Source: DASRDZ01 sp035652335
GTDB taxonomy: Bacteria > Chloroflexota > Dormibacteria > Aeolococcales > Aeolococcaceae
DNA length: 64,000 nucleotides
Reading direction: 5' to 3'
Assembly: GCA_035652335.1 (NCBI GenBank)
Contig: DASRDZ010000056.1
Span: 1 to 64,000, forward strand
The notes under the pieces are model-generated. The model was not told the DNA's origin. It searched no databases and was given only the letters and a program-made list of their open reading frames with translations. The translations under genes were made by a program, and so were the position numbers. This document shows, one piece after another, positions 26,454-33,450 of the stretch. The stretch's first letter is position 1. Each line of letters starts with the position of its first letter.

Positions 26454-26584
26454 GCAGGGCCAGCGGCCGCGTCCGCGGCGGCGCGCTGCCGGCGTTCTGC
26501 TCGTCCTGCAGGGTCTACTACCGGCACCACCCGCCGGCGCGCTGCGTGCGCTGCGACACCCGGCTGACGCGAGGCCCGCGGTGA
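26450..26584 (+). CDS. Zinc-ribbon miniprotein (44 aa)
   Basis: 44 residues from GTG 26450. Two cysteine pairs (FCSSCRVYY and RCVRCDTRL) spaced by 12 residues make a compact zinc ribbon. Overlapping start and stop codons join it to the miniproteins on both sides. It may be a nucleic-acid-binding or assembly cofactor; there is no evidence beyond the Cys pairs. Confidence 0.5.
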   Translation: MSRASGRVRGGALPAFCSSCRVYYRHHPPARCVRCDTRLTRGPR

Positions 26585-26661
26585 GCCTTCTCTACGTCGT
26601 CGCGTGCCTCGCGGTTGGGCTGTTCGCCTATGCCGTCATCGTCATGTGGGTCGAGCGCTGA
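26581..26661 (+). CDS. Single-helix membrane miniprotein (26 aa)
   Basis: 26 residues, SLLYVVACLAVGLFAYAVIV then MWVER: a single membrane helix with a short charged tail. Its stop overlaps the start of the M23-like gene. Tailless membrane-containing viruses encode several such peptides for their inner membrane; that comparison is by family knowledge. Confidence 0.5.
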   Translation: MSLLYVVACLAVGLFAYAVIVMWVER

Positions 26662-27500
26662 TGGCCACCTACGCCGACCCGTTCCCGCAGCAGTACTTGG
26701 GCGTGGTGACGCAGGCCTTCGGCGCGACGCCGGGGGAGTGGGGCGTCGACATCGGGCTGCCCAGCGGCACGCCGATCGAGGCGCCGTTCAGCGGCACCAT
26801 CACGCACGAAGAGTCGCTGGGCGGCGCGGCCTGGGGCGACCGCATCCAGCTGAGCGGCGGTCCGCAGGGCGAGGCGATCGACATCGGCCACCTGCAGGCC
26901 TTCGCCGTCCCGGTCGGCACGCACGTCACCGCCGGCGAGGTGATCGGGATCTCCGGCGGCGGCCTCAACGACCCCAACCACGGCAACACGACCGGCCCGC
27001 ACATCGAGTTCCAGCTGCAGCCGGGTGGAGGCAACCCCAACGTGAAGAGCACCTTCGCCGACCCGATGACGTACCTGCAGGGGCTCTACAGCGGTGGCCA
27101 GCCGTACGTGCCCGGCGTCGGCGGTCCCTCGTCGAGCGCTGGCACCCCGATCACCGGCGCCGACGTCGTGACGGGCAACACCAGCGCCGGCGCGGCCGGG
27201 GCGAGCGGCTACAGCTGGTGGGATCCGCGGGCCTGGTCCGCGTTCGCCGGCCAGGTGATCGGCGGCGCCGCCGGCGCCGGCGCCGGCGCGGTGGCCAGCG
27301 GCATCTTCACCGGCGTCGCGACGGGTGTGAGCGCCTTCGGCCAGGAGACCGTGGTGCCGTGGTTCCGCTCGCAGTGGCTGCCGCTCGTGGTTGGTGTCAT
27401 CCTTGTCCTGATCTGGATGGGCGGCCCGCAGCGCATCACCGAGCAGATCTCCGGCAACATCAAGAGCGCCGCCGGCGCGGTGCCGGTGATCGCCGAGTGA
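26661..27500 (+). CDS. M23-like peptidase-fold protein with C-terminal membrane segment
   Basis: 279 residues. Residues about 12-145 match the LytM/M23 fold: WGVDIGLPSGTPIEAPFSGT, then IDIGHLQAFAVPVGTHVTAG, then TTGPHIEFQLQPGG. In active enzymes the zinc ligands are H-x3-D and the second His of HxH; here the first is Glu26 (ExxxD30) and the second is Glu (HIE), while the two catalytic His positions appear kept. Gly/Ala-rich segments (about 190-225) precede a helix (LPLVVGVILVLIWMGG, about 242-257). A membrane-anchored virion protein that binds or cuts peptidoglycan at entry is likely; activity is uncertain because of the changed ligands. Confidence 0.75.
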   Translation: MATYADPFPQQYLGVVTQAFGATPGEWGVDIGLPSGTPIEAPFSGTITHEESLGGAAWGDRIQLSGGPQGEAIDIGHLQAFAVPVGTHVTAGEVIGISGGGLNDPNHGNTTGPHIEFQLQPGGGNPNVKSTFADPMTYLQGLYSGGQPYVPGVGGPSSSAGTPITGADVVTGNTSAGAAGASGYSWWDPRAWSAFAGQVIGGAAGAGAGAVASGIFTGVATGVSAFGQETVVPWFRSQWLPLVVGVILVLIWMGGPQRITEQISGNIKSAAGAVPVIAE

Positions 27501-27700
27501 TGCGTGTCGTCGACGCCGTCGTCTGGACGCTCGAGCGCCATGGCGGCGTGACCGTGAGCCAGGTCTTCGAAGCTCCCAACGGGTTCGTCGCGGGGAGCCA
27601 GCGCTGCTTGGCTGCGATCCTCGAACCCGCGCCGTACGTCGACGTCGGGCCGCCGGGCGACCATCCCGTCGTTCGGCGCTTCCGCCTGGCGTCGGACTGA
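27500..27700 (+). CDS. Hypothetical viral protein (66 aa)
   Basis: 66 residues beginning in the stop of the M23-like gene (TGATG) and ending in the start of the next. MRVVDAVVWTLERHGGVTVS suggests a short helix then strand; a C-terminal VVRRFRLAS strand follows. A winged-helix-like small fold is possible but weak. No family recognised. Confidence 0.5.
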   Translation: MRVVDAVVWTLERHGGVTVSQVFEAPNGFVAGSQRCLAAILEPAPYVDVGPPGDHPVVRRFRLASD

Positions 27701-28296
27701 TGCCCGACACGGCCATCGCGCAGGCGCCCGCGTCGCTGCTCAGCGACAAGGAGAAGCCACCGCCGCCGGCGCCGCAGCTGGTGACCGGCCAGTCCACAAC
27801 GCCGGCGCCGGCGAGCGAGGCCTTCAGCGAGGAGTGGGTCAAGGCCTTCGTCGCCTACATCGGCACCACGGCGTACGAGGCGACCGGCTACGAGGAGATG
27901 CGCTTCTCGAGCTTCGAGCTGGCCATGCTGACGGCGCCGCTCACCAAGTTCCTCAACCGCACCGCGCCGGCGATGGCGGCGCGCGCGTTCCCTGGCCTGG
28001 TCGACGAGGACGACCCAACCCCGGTGATCCTCGCCGCGGTGATCCTGCTGATCGGGATCCGGCGCATCCTCGCCTTCCGACGTCGCCGGCGTGAGGAGCG
28101 CGAGAAGAAGGGGGCTACCCGCGCGCAGCGCCCCGCAGCTGCGGACGCCCCGCCGGCGCCGCCGGCGCAGCCCGACCTGCGCGTGATGGGCCCGGAGCCC
28201 AGCGCCGGCGCCGTGGCGCCGGAGTCGGCGCCGCCGGCGACCGGCATGACCGGAGAGATGACCGGCGGCTTCGTCGGCAACGGGAGACTTCGATGA
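27700..28296 (+). CDS. Single-pass membrane protein, Pro-rich tails (198 aa)
   Basis: 198 residues. A Pro/Ala-rich N-terminal region (1-45) and a globular helical part lead to one membrane helix (TPVILAAVILLIGI, about residues 106-119) followed by a very basic cluster RRILAFRRRRREEREKK, so the C-terminus is probably on the DNA side of a virion membrane. The last 60 residues are Pro/Ala-rich. Probably a viral membrane structural protein, inferred from position between the M23-like and capsid genes. Confidence 0.6.
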   Translation: MPDTAIAQAPASLLSDKEKPPPPAPQLVTGQSTTPAPASEAFSEEWVKAFVAYIGTTAYEATGYEEMRFSSFELAMLTAPLTKFLNRTAPAMAARAFPGLVDEDDPTPVILAAVILLIGIRRILAFRRRRREEREKKGATRAQRPAAADAPPAPPAQPDLRVMGPEPSAGAVAPESAPPATGMTGEMTGGFVGNGRLR

Positions 28297-28778
28297 GCAT
28301 CACCCCCGAGCAGCTGCAGGCGATGATGGCCGACCCGCAGATGCGCGAACACCTGCAGGGCCTCGTCGACACCGCCGCCGCGGCGATCGAGGACGGCAAC
28401 CTCAGCCTCATGGAGCTGCTGGCCCGCGACCACCCCGTCGGCGACGACGTCGTCACCGGCAGCTTCGAGCAGCTGACCGCGACCCTCGAGCCGCGCTGGG
28501 GCCGTCTCATGCGGTGGGTCGCCGCCCACCTGGCCACGCGGATCCCCGGCCAGGGCGAGGCGGTCCCGAAGGCGCTGCTGGAGTGGGCGCTCGGCATGTT
28601 CACCGCGGAGCTGGCCGCCAACCCCGAGCAGATGCGCTCGGACGTCCTGCTCCTGGTGCGCAAGGCCTGCGCCGAGCTCGAGGTGACGAGCGACGAGATC
28701 TACGCCGGCGACGGCACCGTGTTGCCGGTGCCCGAGGAACAAGGTGACACCGAGGAGGTGGAACATGGTGACGGCTGA
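28293..28778 (+). CDS. Helical soluble viral protein (161 aa)
   Basis: 161 residues, rich in Leu, Glu and Ala with no membrane helix: MSITPEQLQAMMADPQMREH at the start, several amphipathic helices and an acidic tail (DTEEVEHGDG). It begins in the upstream stop (ATGA). No family recognised. Its acidic, all-helical nature would suit a scaffold or adaptor role, which is speculation. Confidence 0.55.
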   Translation: MSITPEQLQAMMADPQMREHLQGLVDTAAAAIEDGNLSLMELLARDHPVGDDVVTGSFEQLTATLEPRWGRLMRWVAAHLATRIPGQGEAVPKALLEWALGMFTAELAANPEQMRSDVLLLVRKACAELEVTSDEIYAGDGTVLPVPEEQGDTEEVEHGDG

Positions 28779-29082
28779 GCACGAAACCCGTGCACAGGGT
28801 GACGTCGACGTCCGCGTGCGCTTCGGCGTTCTCGGCCTCTACGCCGGCATCCTGATCGGGATCGCCCTGATCAGCGCGCTCCGCTCGCGACGCGAGCAGC
28901 ACCAGGAGATCTGGGCGCTGCAGGGCCGCGTGCGCGCCCTCGAGTGGCGGGTCCCGACCTACAAGGCGTGGGTCGACTTCCACGACCACCAGCACCGCGA
29001 GAAGCGTCACCTTGGCGACGGCGCGGTGCACGTGCACATGGTGACGGCCGAGCACGACAGCCGTCACCATGGTGACGTCCAC
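28765..29082 (+). repeat. Dispersed repeat copies at gene starts (28765, 29038; related at 29105 and 29674)
   Basis: ATGGTGACGGCYGAGCACGA at 28765 and 29038 is followed in both by a GGTGACGTC block, about 80 percent identical over 46 nt by eye. A related copy at 29117-29146 reads GAGCAGGACGAGCGTCACCA and continues GGGTGACG. ATGTCGACGCCTGAGC is shared by the starts at 29105 and 29674. Several contain the palindrome CGTCACC-N2-GGTGACG. Confidence 0.65.
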
Positions 29083-29118
29083 CCGGTGACGGCGGGGGTG
29101 GCGCATGTCGACGCCTGA
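28765..29118 (+). CDS. Single-pass membrane protein with terminal repeats (117 aa)
   Basis: 117 residues from ATG 28765, preceded by GAGGAGGT (28752-28759). One helix (FGVLGLYAGILIGIALI, about 20-36) and a coiled segment (EQHQEIWALQGRVRALEW) follow. The N-terminal MVTAEHETRAQGDV is repeated near the C-terminus as MVTAEHDSRHHGDV, so the gene is flanked by two copies of one DNA segment (28765 and 29038). The repeats recur at the start of later genes. Likely a virion membrane protein. Confidence 0.6.
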   Translation: MVTAEHETRAQGDVDVRVRFGVLGLYAGILIGIALISALRSRREQHQEIWALQGRVRALEWRVPTYKAWVDFHDHQHREKRHLGDGAVHVHMVTAEHDSRHHGDVHPVTAGVAHVDA

Positions 29119-29446
29119 GCAGGACGAGCGTCACCAGGGTGACGCCCCGGAGGCCCCGGAGCGCTTGCTGGTGCCGCAGCCCGGCGACCTGGTGTGGGTG
29201 CCCAGCGAGCAAGCCGGCGTCTGCATCGTCGAGGGCACCACGTTCACCGGCGAGCTGCTGATCCGTTGGCCGGCGGGGGACGTGACGCGCAAGATCAAGG
29301 CGCACCAGGTCGAGGCCTGGCACCGCGCGGACTGGACGCGCTCGGCCGACTCGCCGTTCGACCTCAACGCCAAGCCGAAGGACGCCCTCGAGCAGCTCGC
29401 CGAGGCGGTGGCGAAGAAGATCACCCAGGGGCGTGGTCGTGCCTGA
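29105..29446 (+). CDS. Hypothetical viral protein with SH3-like core (113 aa)
   Basis: 113 residues. A repeated N-terminal segment (STPEQDERHQGDAP) precedes a small beta-rich part, LLVPQPGDLVWVPSEQAGVC and FTGELLIRWPAGDVTRKIKA, which resembles SH3-like or KOW-type barrels by its alternating hydrophobics. A helical tail (DALEQLAEAVAKKITQ) follows. No catalytic residues are evident and the family is unknown. Confidence 0.5.
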   Translation: MSTPEQDERHQGDAPEAPERLLVPQPGDLVWVPSEQAGVCIVEGTTFTGELLIRWPAGDVTRKIKAHQVEAWHRADWTRSADSPFDLNAKPKDALEQLAEAVAKKITQGRGRA

Positions 29447-29687
29447 GCGCAAGGCCGAGGATCTCTTCTGGCTGGTCGGGGCGGCGATGGGTGCCGCGGC
29501 GGTCATCACGTCCATCGCCCACCGCATCCGCGCCGACCATCGCCGCGAGCACTGGCTCTACGAAGACCGGATGTCGGGGCACGAGAGCCGGCTCTACAAG
29601 CTGGAGCGGCGCGTCGCGGCGCATCGGAAGCAACGCCGTCACCGTGTGCTGCCCGACGCGGAGCGCCGTCACCATGTCGACGCCTGA
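29433..29687 (+). CDS. Small membrane protein with coiled coil (84 aa)
   Basis: 84 residues from GTG 29433. A hydrophobic helix (DLFWLVGAAMGAAAVITSIA, about residues 10-29) is followed by a basic, His-rich coiled segment (REHWLYEDRMSGHESRLYKLE). Overlaps the neighbours at both ends. Similar layout to the 117-residue protein at 28765, suggesting a paralogous family of membrane-plus-coiled-coil virion proteins. Confidence 0.5.
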   Translation: MVVPERKAEDLFWLVGAAMGAAAVITSIAHRIRADHRREHWLYEDRMSGHESRLYKLERRVAAHRKQRRHRVLPDAERRHHVDA

Positions 29688-29868
29688 GCCGATCCCGCTA
29701 TGGCGTCGCGACGCGCGCGGAGCGCTGCTGAAACTGGTGATCGGGGTGACGCTGCTGGTGTGGGGGCTCCTGCAGTGGCTGCGCGCGCGTCGACTCCGCG
29801 CGGCGGCTTCCGCATGGACGGACTCCGAGCCAGCGGCCGAAGCCCGGGACACAACGCCCAGCACCTGA
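29674..29868 (+). CDS. Small membrane protein (64 aa)
   Basis: 64 residues from ATG 29674, whose first 16 bases repeat those of the gene at 29105. One helix (LLKLVIGVTLLVWGLLQWL, about 18-36) with Arg on both sides. Its 3' half overlaps the start of the packaging ATPase gene in another frame. In PRD1 small membrane proteins also lie just before the ATPase gene, so a virion-membrane role is plausible. Confidence 0.5.
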   Translation: MSTPEPIPLWRRDARGALLKLVIGVTLLVWGLLQWLRARRLRAAASAWTDSEPAAEARDTTPST

Positions 29869-30626
29869 TCCTCGAGGGCGGCTCGCAGATGGGCAAGACC
29901 GGGGTGGCCATCGAGCTGCTCCGCCCGCTGCGCAACCTGGTCATCGTCGACACCAAGCACGAGGGCGAGTTCGACGCGCTGGGCCCGGTGACGGAGGACC
30001 CCCTCGAGGTGCTCCGGCGGCCCGTGTGCATCTTTCACCCGCCGCGGGTGTGTCTGAAGCGGTGGAAGCGGGACTGGTCGGACCCGTGGTCGCTCCTCCT
30101 GCACTACGTGCTGACGGTGCGCGCGCGGACCGGGGTGACGCTCTACGTCGACGAGCTGCGCACCGCGATGCCGTTGGACCCGCACCCGCTGCTCGCCGAC
30201 GCGGTCACCGAGGGCATGGGCAAGGGCGTGGGCGTCTGGGGCGGCACGCAGGGACCGTCGGGCGTCTTCCCGCCGATGCTCGACTTCGCGGTGTGGTGGC
30301 TGCTCTTCTGCATCCTGCCGGCACAGCAGCGCGGTGTCATCCAGTCGTCGATCGGGGTGCAGGTCTTCGACGAGCTGGCCGACCTGGAGCGGTTCCAGTT
30401 CCTGCTCTGGCGGCAGGGGTGGAAGCACACCACCGGGCCCTGGACCCGCGACGACGTGCGCCGTGCCATCCGGGGTGGGAAGGTGCTCGAGACCGCCGCG
30501 GCGCCGGCAACGGGTAACGGTCCGGTGACGTCGCCAGAGGCTGCGTCGGGCAACATGTTCCCGAGTGGCGATGGGTCACTTCGTGCGGAACATGGTGCCC
30601 AGGAGGGGGTCGCCGAGGCCGGGTAG
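29814..30626 (+). CDS. Packaging ATPase, FtsK/HerA (A32, PRD1 P9) type
   Basis: 270 residues from ATG 29814; a longer in-frame start at 29700 adds only a low-complexity tail inside the previous gene. Walker A is EGGSQMGKTGVA (residues 21-32), Walker B is TLYVDE (109-114), and GGTQ at 143-146 matches the polar sensor of the viral packaging ATPase group. The C-terminal ~40 residues are tail-like. Such ATPases translocate genome DNA into preformed, membrane-containing capsids and are the second hallmark of PRD1-adenovirus lineage viruses. It is followed by a 44-residue membrane protein and the capsid gene, as in PRD1. Confidence 0.85.
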   Translation: MDGLRASGRSPGHNAQHLILEGGSQMGKTGVAIELLRPLRNLVIVDTKHEGEFDALGPVTEDPLEVLRRPVCIFHPPRVCLKRWKRDWSDPWSLLLHYVLTVRARTGVTLYVDELRTAMPLDPHPLLADAVTEGMGKGVGVWGGTQGPSGVFPPMLDFAVWWLLFCILPAQQRGVIQSSIGVQVFDELADLERFQFLLWRQGWKHTTGPWTRDDVRRAIRGGKVLETAAAPATGNGPVTSPEAASGNMFPSGDGSLRAEHGAQEGVAEAG

Positions 30627-30636
30627 CGTCGCGGCC

Positions 30637-30771
30637 ATGCTTCGGATGTCGCACTGGCACACCTGGGCCGCGCTGGCGCTGGCGATCCTCCTGATCGGGT
30701 TCGTCCTTCACCAGATCGCCAACCGGGTCCCCGCCGTCAAGCGCGTCGTCACCGCCAGCTTCGGGAGCTAG
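30637..30771 (+). CDS. Membrane miniprotein between ATPase and capsid genes (44 aa, P20-like position)
   Basis: 44 residues from ATG 30637. HTWAALALAILLIGFVLHQI (about 8-27) is a membrane helix; the tail is basic (NRVPAVKRVV). PRD1 has a 42-residue membrane protein, P20, in exactly this position between ATPase P9 and capsid P3. Sequence similarity cannot be judged at this length, so equivalence is positional. Confidence 0.6.
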   Translation: MLRMSHWHTWAALALAILLIGFVLHQIANRVPAVKRVVTASFGS

Positions 30772-30776
30772 GTCGA

Positions 30777-31913
30777 GTGCCCGCGCAGCCGGCGAACGTC
30801 CCGCAGTACCTGCCCCTCTTCATCCCGCCGTCGTTCCGACGCTTCACCCGGGTCGAGGGCCAGGTCGCCTACGCGGCCAACGGGCAGACCAACCCGCTGC
30901 GCATCGACCAGAGCGGCACCCTGCTCGGCCTGCTGGTGACCTTCAACGGCACCCTCACGACGGGCACCACCGCTCCGGTGCTCGCCGACTCGGCGCCGTA
31001 CAGCATCGTCAAGTACGTGTCGCTCTCGGTGAGCGGCGGCGTCGGCCAGCAGTGCCAGGTGCCCGCCTACATCCTCAACATCGTCGAGCGCACGCGCGAG
31101 CAGGACTACACCGACGGGCCGTCGACGCCGGTGGCGGCGAGCACGGCCAACGCCTGGAGCTTCGACTTCCACGTGCCGGTGTGCGTCCGCGACGGCGAGA
31201 TGTACGGCGGCTGGAGCGACCTGCTCGGCGCCATCTACACCGGCGACCCGGAGGTGACGGTCAACTTCTCGCTGATCTTCAACAGCGAGGCGACCATCAT
31301 CACCAACCAGGGCGCGGCCAACGCCACGCTGGCGGGCACCTTCACCGTCACCAGCAGCAAGCTGGACACGCCGCTGCCGTCGGACAACCTCGGCCTGCTC
31401 ACCGCCATCAGCTGGGTGCACCGGCTGCAGGAGGAGAAGGCCAACGTCGCCATCGCCGGCGCCGGCGTGCTGGCCATAGACGGCCTGCCCGTCTCGCAGC
31501 CCAAGGTCTACCTGCGGATCTGGGACAGCATCGTCAACAACGGGGCGCACGCCAACGGCGTCGTCGCCTCGATCGACGCGCAGTTCCAGGACATGGTCGA
31601 CTTCGAGCAGGGGATCCCCGAGCAGGTGTGGCTCGCGCGGCAGCGCCGGCGCTACACCACGCCGCTGCCGGCAGGGACGTACTGCCTCGACTTCGCCAGC
31701 GGCAACACCCGCAACAGCTGGCAGCCGGTCGACCGGATCTCCATCTTCCGCATCACCCCGACGATCTCCGGCGTGGCCCTCACGGCGGCGGCGATCGCCC
31801 GCTACTCGGAGCACGTGGTCCCCTCGCCGCTCGCGGCGAAGTGGATGAACAAGGCCGCGCAGAACGGCAACCTGGCCAAGTGGTTCGCCTCCGGCCAGCA
31901 GGCCGCGGCGTAG
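30777..31913 (+). CDS. Major capsid protein, candidate double jelly-roll type
   Basis: 378 residues from GTG 30777, close to PRD1 P3 (395). The N-terminal part PPSFRRFTRVEGQVAYAANG, then GTLLGLLVTFNGTLTTGTTA followed by ADSAPYSIVKYVSLSVSG, is the pattern of the first jelly-roll of double-jelly-roll capsid proteins (basic/aromatic start, hydrophobic strand pair, Asp-x-x-Pro turn, strand). The rest alternates beta strands with loops; there is no membrane helix. Two strand-rich halves (about 20-190 and 200-370) fit two jelly rolls. The location after the packaging ATPase and a membrane miniprotein supports the assignment. Fold prediction would settle it. Confidence 0.72.
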   Translation: MPAQPANVPQYLPLFIPPSFRRFTRVEGQVAYAANGQTNPLRIDQSGTLLGLLVTFNGTLTTGTTAPVLADSAPYSIVKYVSLSVSGGVGQQCQVPAYILNIVERTREQDYTDGPSTPVAASTANAWSFDFHVPVCVRDGEMYGGWSDLLGAIYTGDPEVTVNFSLIFNSEATIITNQGAANATLAGTFTVTSSKLDTPLPSDNLGLLTAISWVHRLQEEKANVAIAGAGVLAIDGLPVSQPKVYLRIWDSIVNNGAHANGVVASIDAQFQDMVDFEQGIPEQVWLARQRRRYTTPLPAGTYCLDFASGNTRNSWQPVDRISIFRITPTISGVALTAAAIARYSEHVVPSPLAAKWMNKAAQNGNLAKWFASGQQAAA

Positions 31914-31916
31914 CCC

Positions 31917-32153
31917 ATGTCCATCGTCGTCGGCTCGCCGCAGGCGATGAGCGCGGCGGTGCTCGGCCCCACCGACCTGCCCACGCAGCAGGTCTGGAAT
32001 CCCGCGCGCTACGCCGCCGAGCAGCAGACCGCCAACTCGCAGATGGGCTTCCTGCAGGGCCCCGACGGCATGAAGACGCTGCTCGTCTTCGCCATCGTGG
32101 GCATCGGCATCGTGCTGCTCGAGCGTCACCGCCAGCGGCACCACGGAGGCTAG
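31917..32153 (+). CDS. Membrane protein, tail-anchored type (78 aa)
   Basis: 78 residues. A soluble N-terminal part with NPARYAAEQQTANSQMGFL is followed by one helix (TLLVFAIVGIGIVLLE, about 54-69) and a basic end HRQRHHGG. It follows the capsid gene after 3 nt. First of a run of six short membrane genes; likely an inner-membrane virion protein. Confidence 0.55.
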   Translation: MSIVVGSPQAMSAAVLGPTDLPTQQVWNPARYAAEQQTANSQMGFLQGPDGMKTLLVFAIVGIGIVLLERHRQRHHGG

Positions 32154-32156
32154 GCC

Positions 32157-32297
32157 GTGGGCGGCATCAAGGGCCTGCTCATCTTCATCGTGCTGGTGCT
32201 CGCGCTGGTGGCCTTCATCAACCGCGGGCAGCTGTCGATCGGCACCACTCCCACCGGCGCGAACCTGCAGGTCGGCTACTACGGCCTGGTGAAGTAG
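32157..32297 (+). CDS. Membrane miniprotein (46 aa)
   Basis: 46 residues from GTG 32157: GGIKGLLIFIVLVLALVAFI is one helix near the N-terminus, then a short beta-like tail (GTTPTGANLQVGYYGLVK). Starts 3 nt after the preceding stop. Typical of structural membrane peptides of tailless phages. Confidence 0.5.
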   Translation: MGGIKGLLIFIVLVLALVAFINRGQLSIGTTPTGANLQVGYYGLVK

Positions 32298-32309
32298 GAG
32301 CGCCGCGCA

Positions 32310-32390
32310 GTGCTGAAGCTGGTGCTCGCGATCATCATCATCGGCGCGGTCCTGATCCTCTTCAAGCGCGTCTTCCCCAAGGCGGCGTAG
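32310..32390 (+). CDS. Membrane miniprotein (26 aa)
   Basis: 26 residues from GTG 32310: LKLVLAIIIIGAVLILFKRV is one helix with basic ends, then FPKAA. Its stop overlaps the next GTG. Very short, yet the correct overlap and composition argue for a real gene. Confidence 0.5.
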   Translation: MLKLVLAIIIIGAVLILFKRVFPKAA

Positions 32391-32857
32391 TGGCCACCGA
32401 CCCGAGCCTCGAAGAGCTCGAGCGGCTCTACGAGGCGGACGACCGCCGCACGTCGGCGCCGGCGACCAGGTCGACGTCGACGCCGGCGCGCAGCTCGTCG
32501 ACCACCAGGTCGTCGACGTCGCCGCCGCGGCGCTCCAGCTCGTCGGCCGCGCAGCTGCTCGACAACCCCGGAGCACTCACCACGGGCAGCGGCTCCTCCC
32601 TGCAGGTCACCGGCATCGGCAAGGTGGCGCTGAGCTTCATCGTGCTGATGGTCGCGCTCGACGTCTTCGCGCGCAGCACCGGCCAGACCTTCACGTTGGA
32701 CCTGCTGCACCCCACGCAGCTCTTCGGCGGCAGCGACCAGTCGGCGCAGCTGCCCAGCCTCACCTTCCCTGACCTGGTGAAGAACGGGACGTGGGCCACC
32801 CCGCCACCGCCCACGGCGACGTCGCCCGGTGGCGGCGGCCATAGCAACCAGAGCTGA
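32390..32857 (+). CDS. Membrane protein with Ser/Arg-rich linker (155 aa)
   Basis: 155 residues from GTG 32390. The N-terminus (TDPSLEELERLYEADDRR) is a charged helix. A Ser/Thr/Arg linker (about 23-53) then leads to IGKVALSFIVLMVALDVFAR, a membrane helix (about 78-96), and an outer tail. In the linker the adjacent phase is also open and reads GDQVDVDAGAQLVDHQVVDV, so paired frameshifts or an unusual repeat are possible. The stop overlaps the next ATG. Confidence 0.5.
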   Translation: MATDPSLEELERLYEADDRRTSAPATRSTSTPARSSSTTRSSTSPPRRSSSSAAQLLDNPGALTTGSGSSLQVTGIGKVALSFIVLMVALDVFARSTGQTFTLDLLHPTQLFGGSDQSAQLPSLTFPDLVKNGTWATPPPPTATSPGGGGHSNQS

Positions 32858-33450
32858 TGCCCGACGCTCCCGCTCCCACCAAGCACATCTCGATGGACGC
32901 CATGCTCGTCGCCGGCGCCAGCCTGCTCGGCGTCTTCCTGCTCATGCGCAGCAACTCGGCGAACGCCGCCGCGGCGGGACTGCAGCCGACGTCGGCGGCT
33001 CCCGTCGACGCCTCGGCGCTCGAGCAGGGGATCCTCAGCGATCCGGCCTTCTGGGCGACCCTCAGCCAGCAGCAGGCCTTCATGTCGCCTCCGCCGGCGG
33101 CGCCGTCGCCGGCGCCGACCGACTCGACGTCGCAACCGGCCTCGTCGATGCCCATGCCGCAGCCGAAGCCGGCGGCGCCGGACCCGACGTCGCTGCCGCA
33201 CATCAACGCCGACCTGTTCCCGCACGCGCTGCCGGCGTCGGCAGGCCTGGCGGTGATCGGGGCCATCACTGGAGCGGGTGGTCAGTACAGCGGGCTCAAC
33301 GTCGCCGGCGGCGTGCCGGTGTACGCCGAGACCGGCGGCCAGTGGGTCCAGGGTTTCAACGCCAAGGGGCTCCCGGTGGGGACGCCGATCGCGACGCTGT
33401 CGAGCTTCCACCAGTACGAAGTGCCCGGCCAGGTGACGGAGAACATCTGA
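32857..33450 (+). CDS. Membrane-anchored viral protein (197 aa)
   Basis: 197 residues. A helix near the N-terminus (DAMLVAGASLLGVFLLM, about 14-30), a Pro/Ala/Ser linker (75-115), then a compact C-terminal domain (VNVAGG-type strands: GVPVYAETGGQWVQGFNAKG). A virion membrane protein with an exposed domain is likely. No family recognised. Confidence 0.55.
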   Translation: MPDAPAPTKHISMDAMLVAGASLLGVFLLMRSNSANAAAAGLQPTSAAPVDASALEQGILSDPAFWATLSQQQAFMSPPPAAPSPAPTDSTSQPASSMPMPQPKPAAPDPTSLPHINADLFPHALPASAGLAVIGAITGAGGQYSGLNVAGGVPVYAETGGQWVQGFNAKGLPVGTPIATLSSFHQYEVPGQVTENI

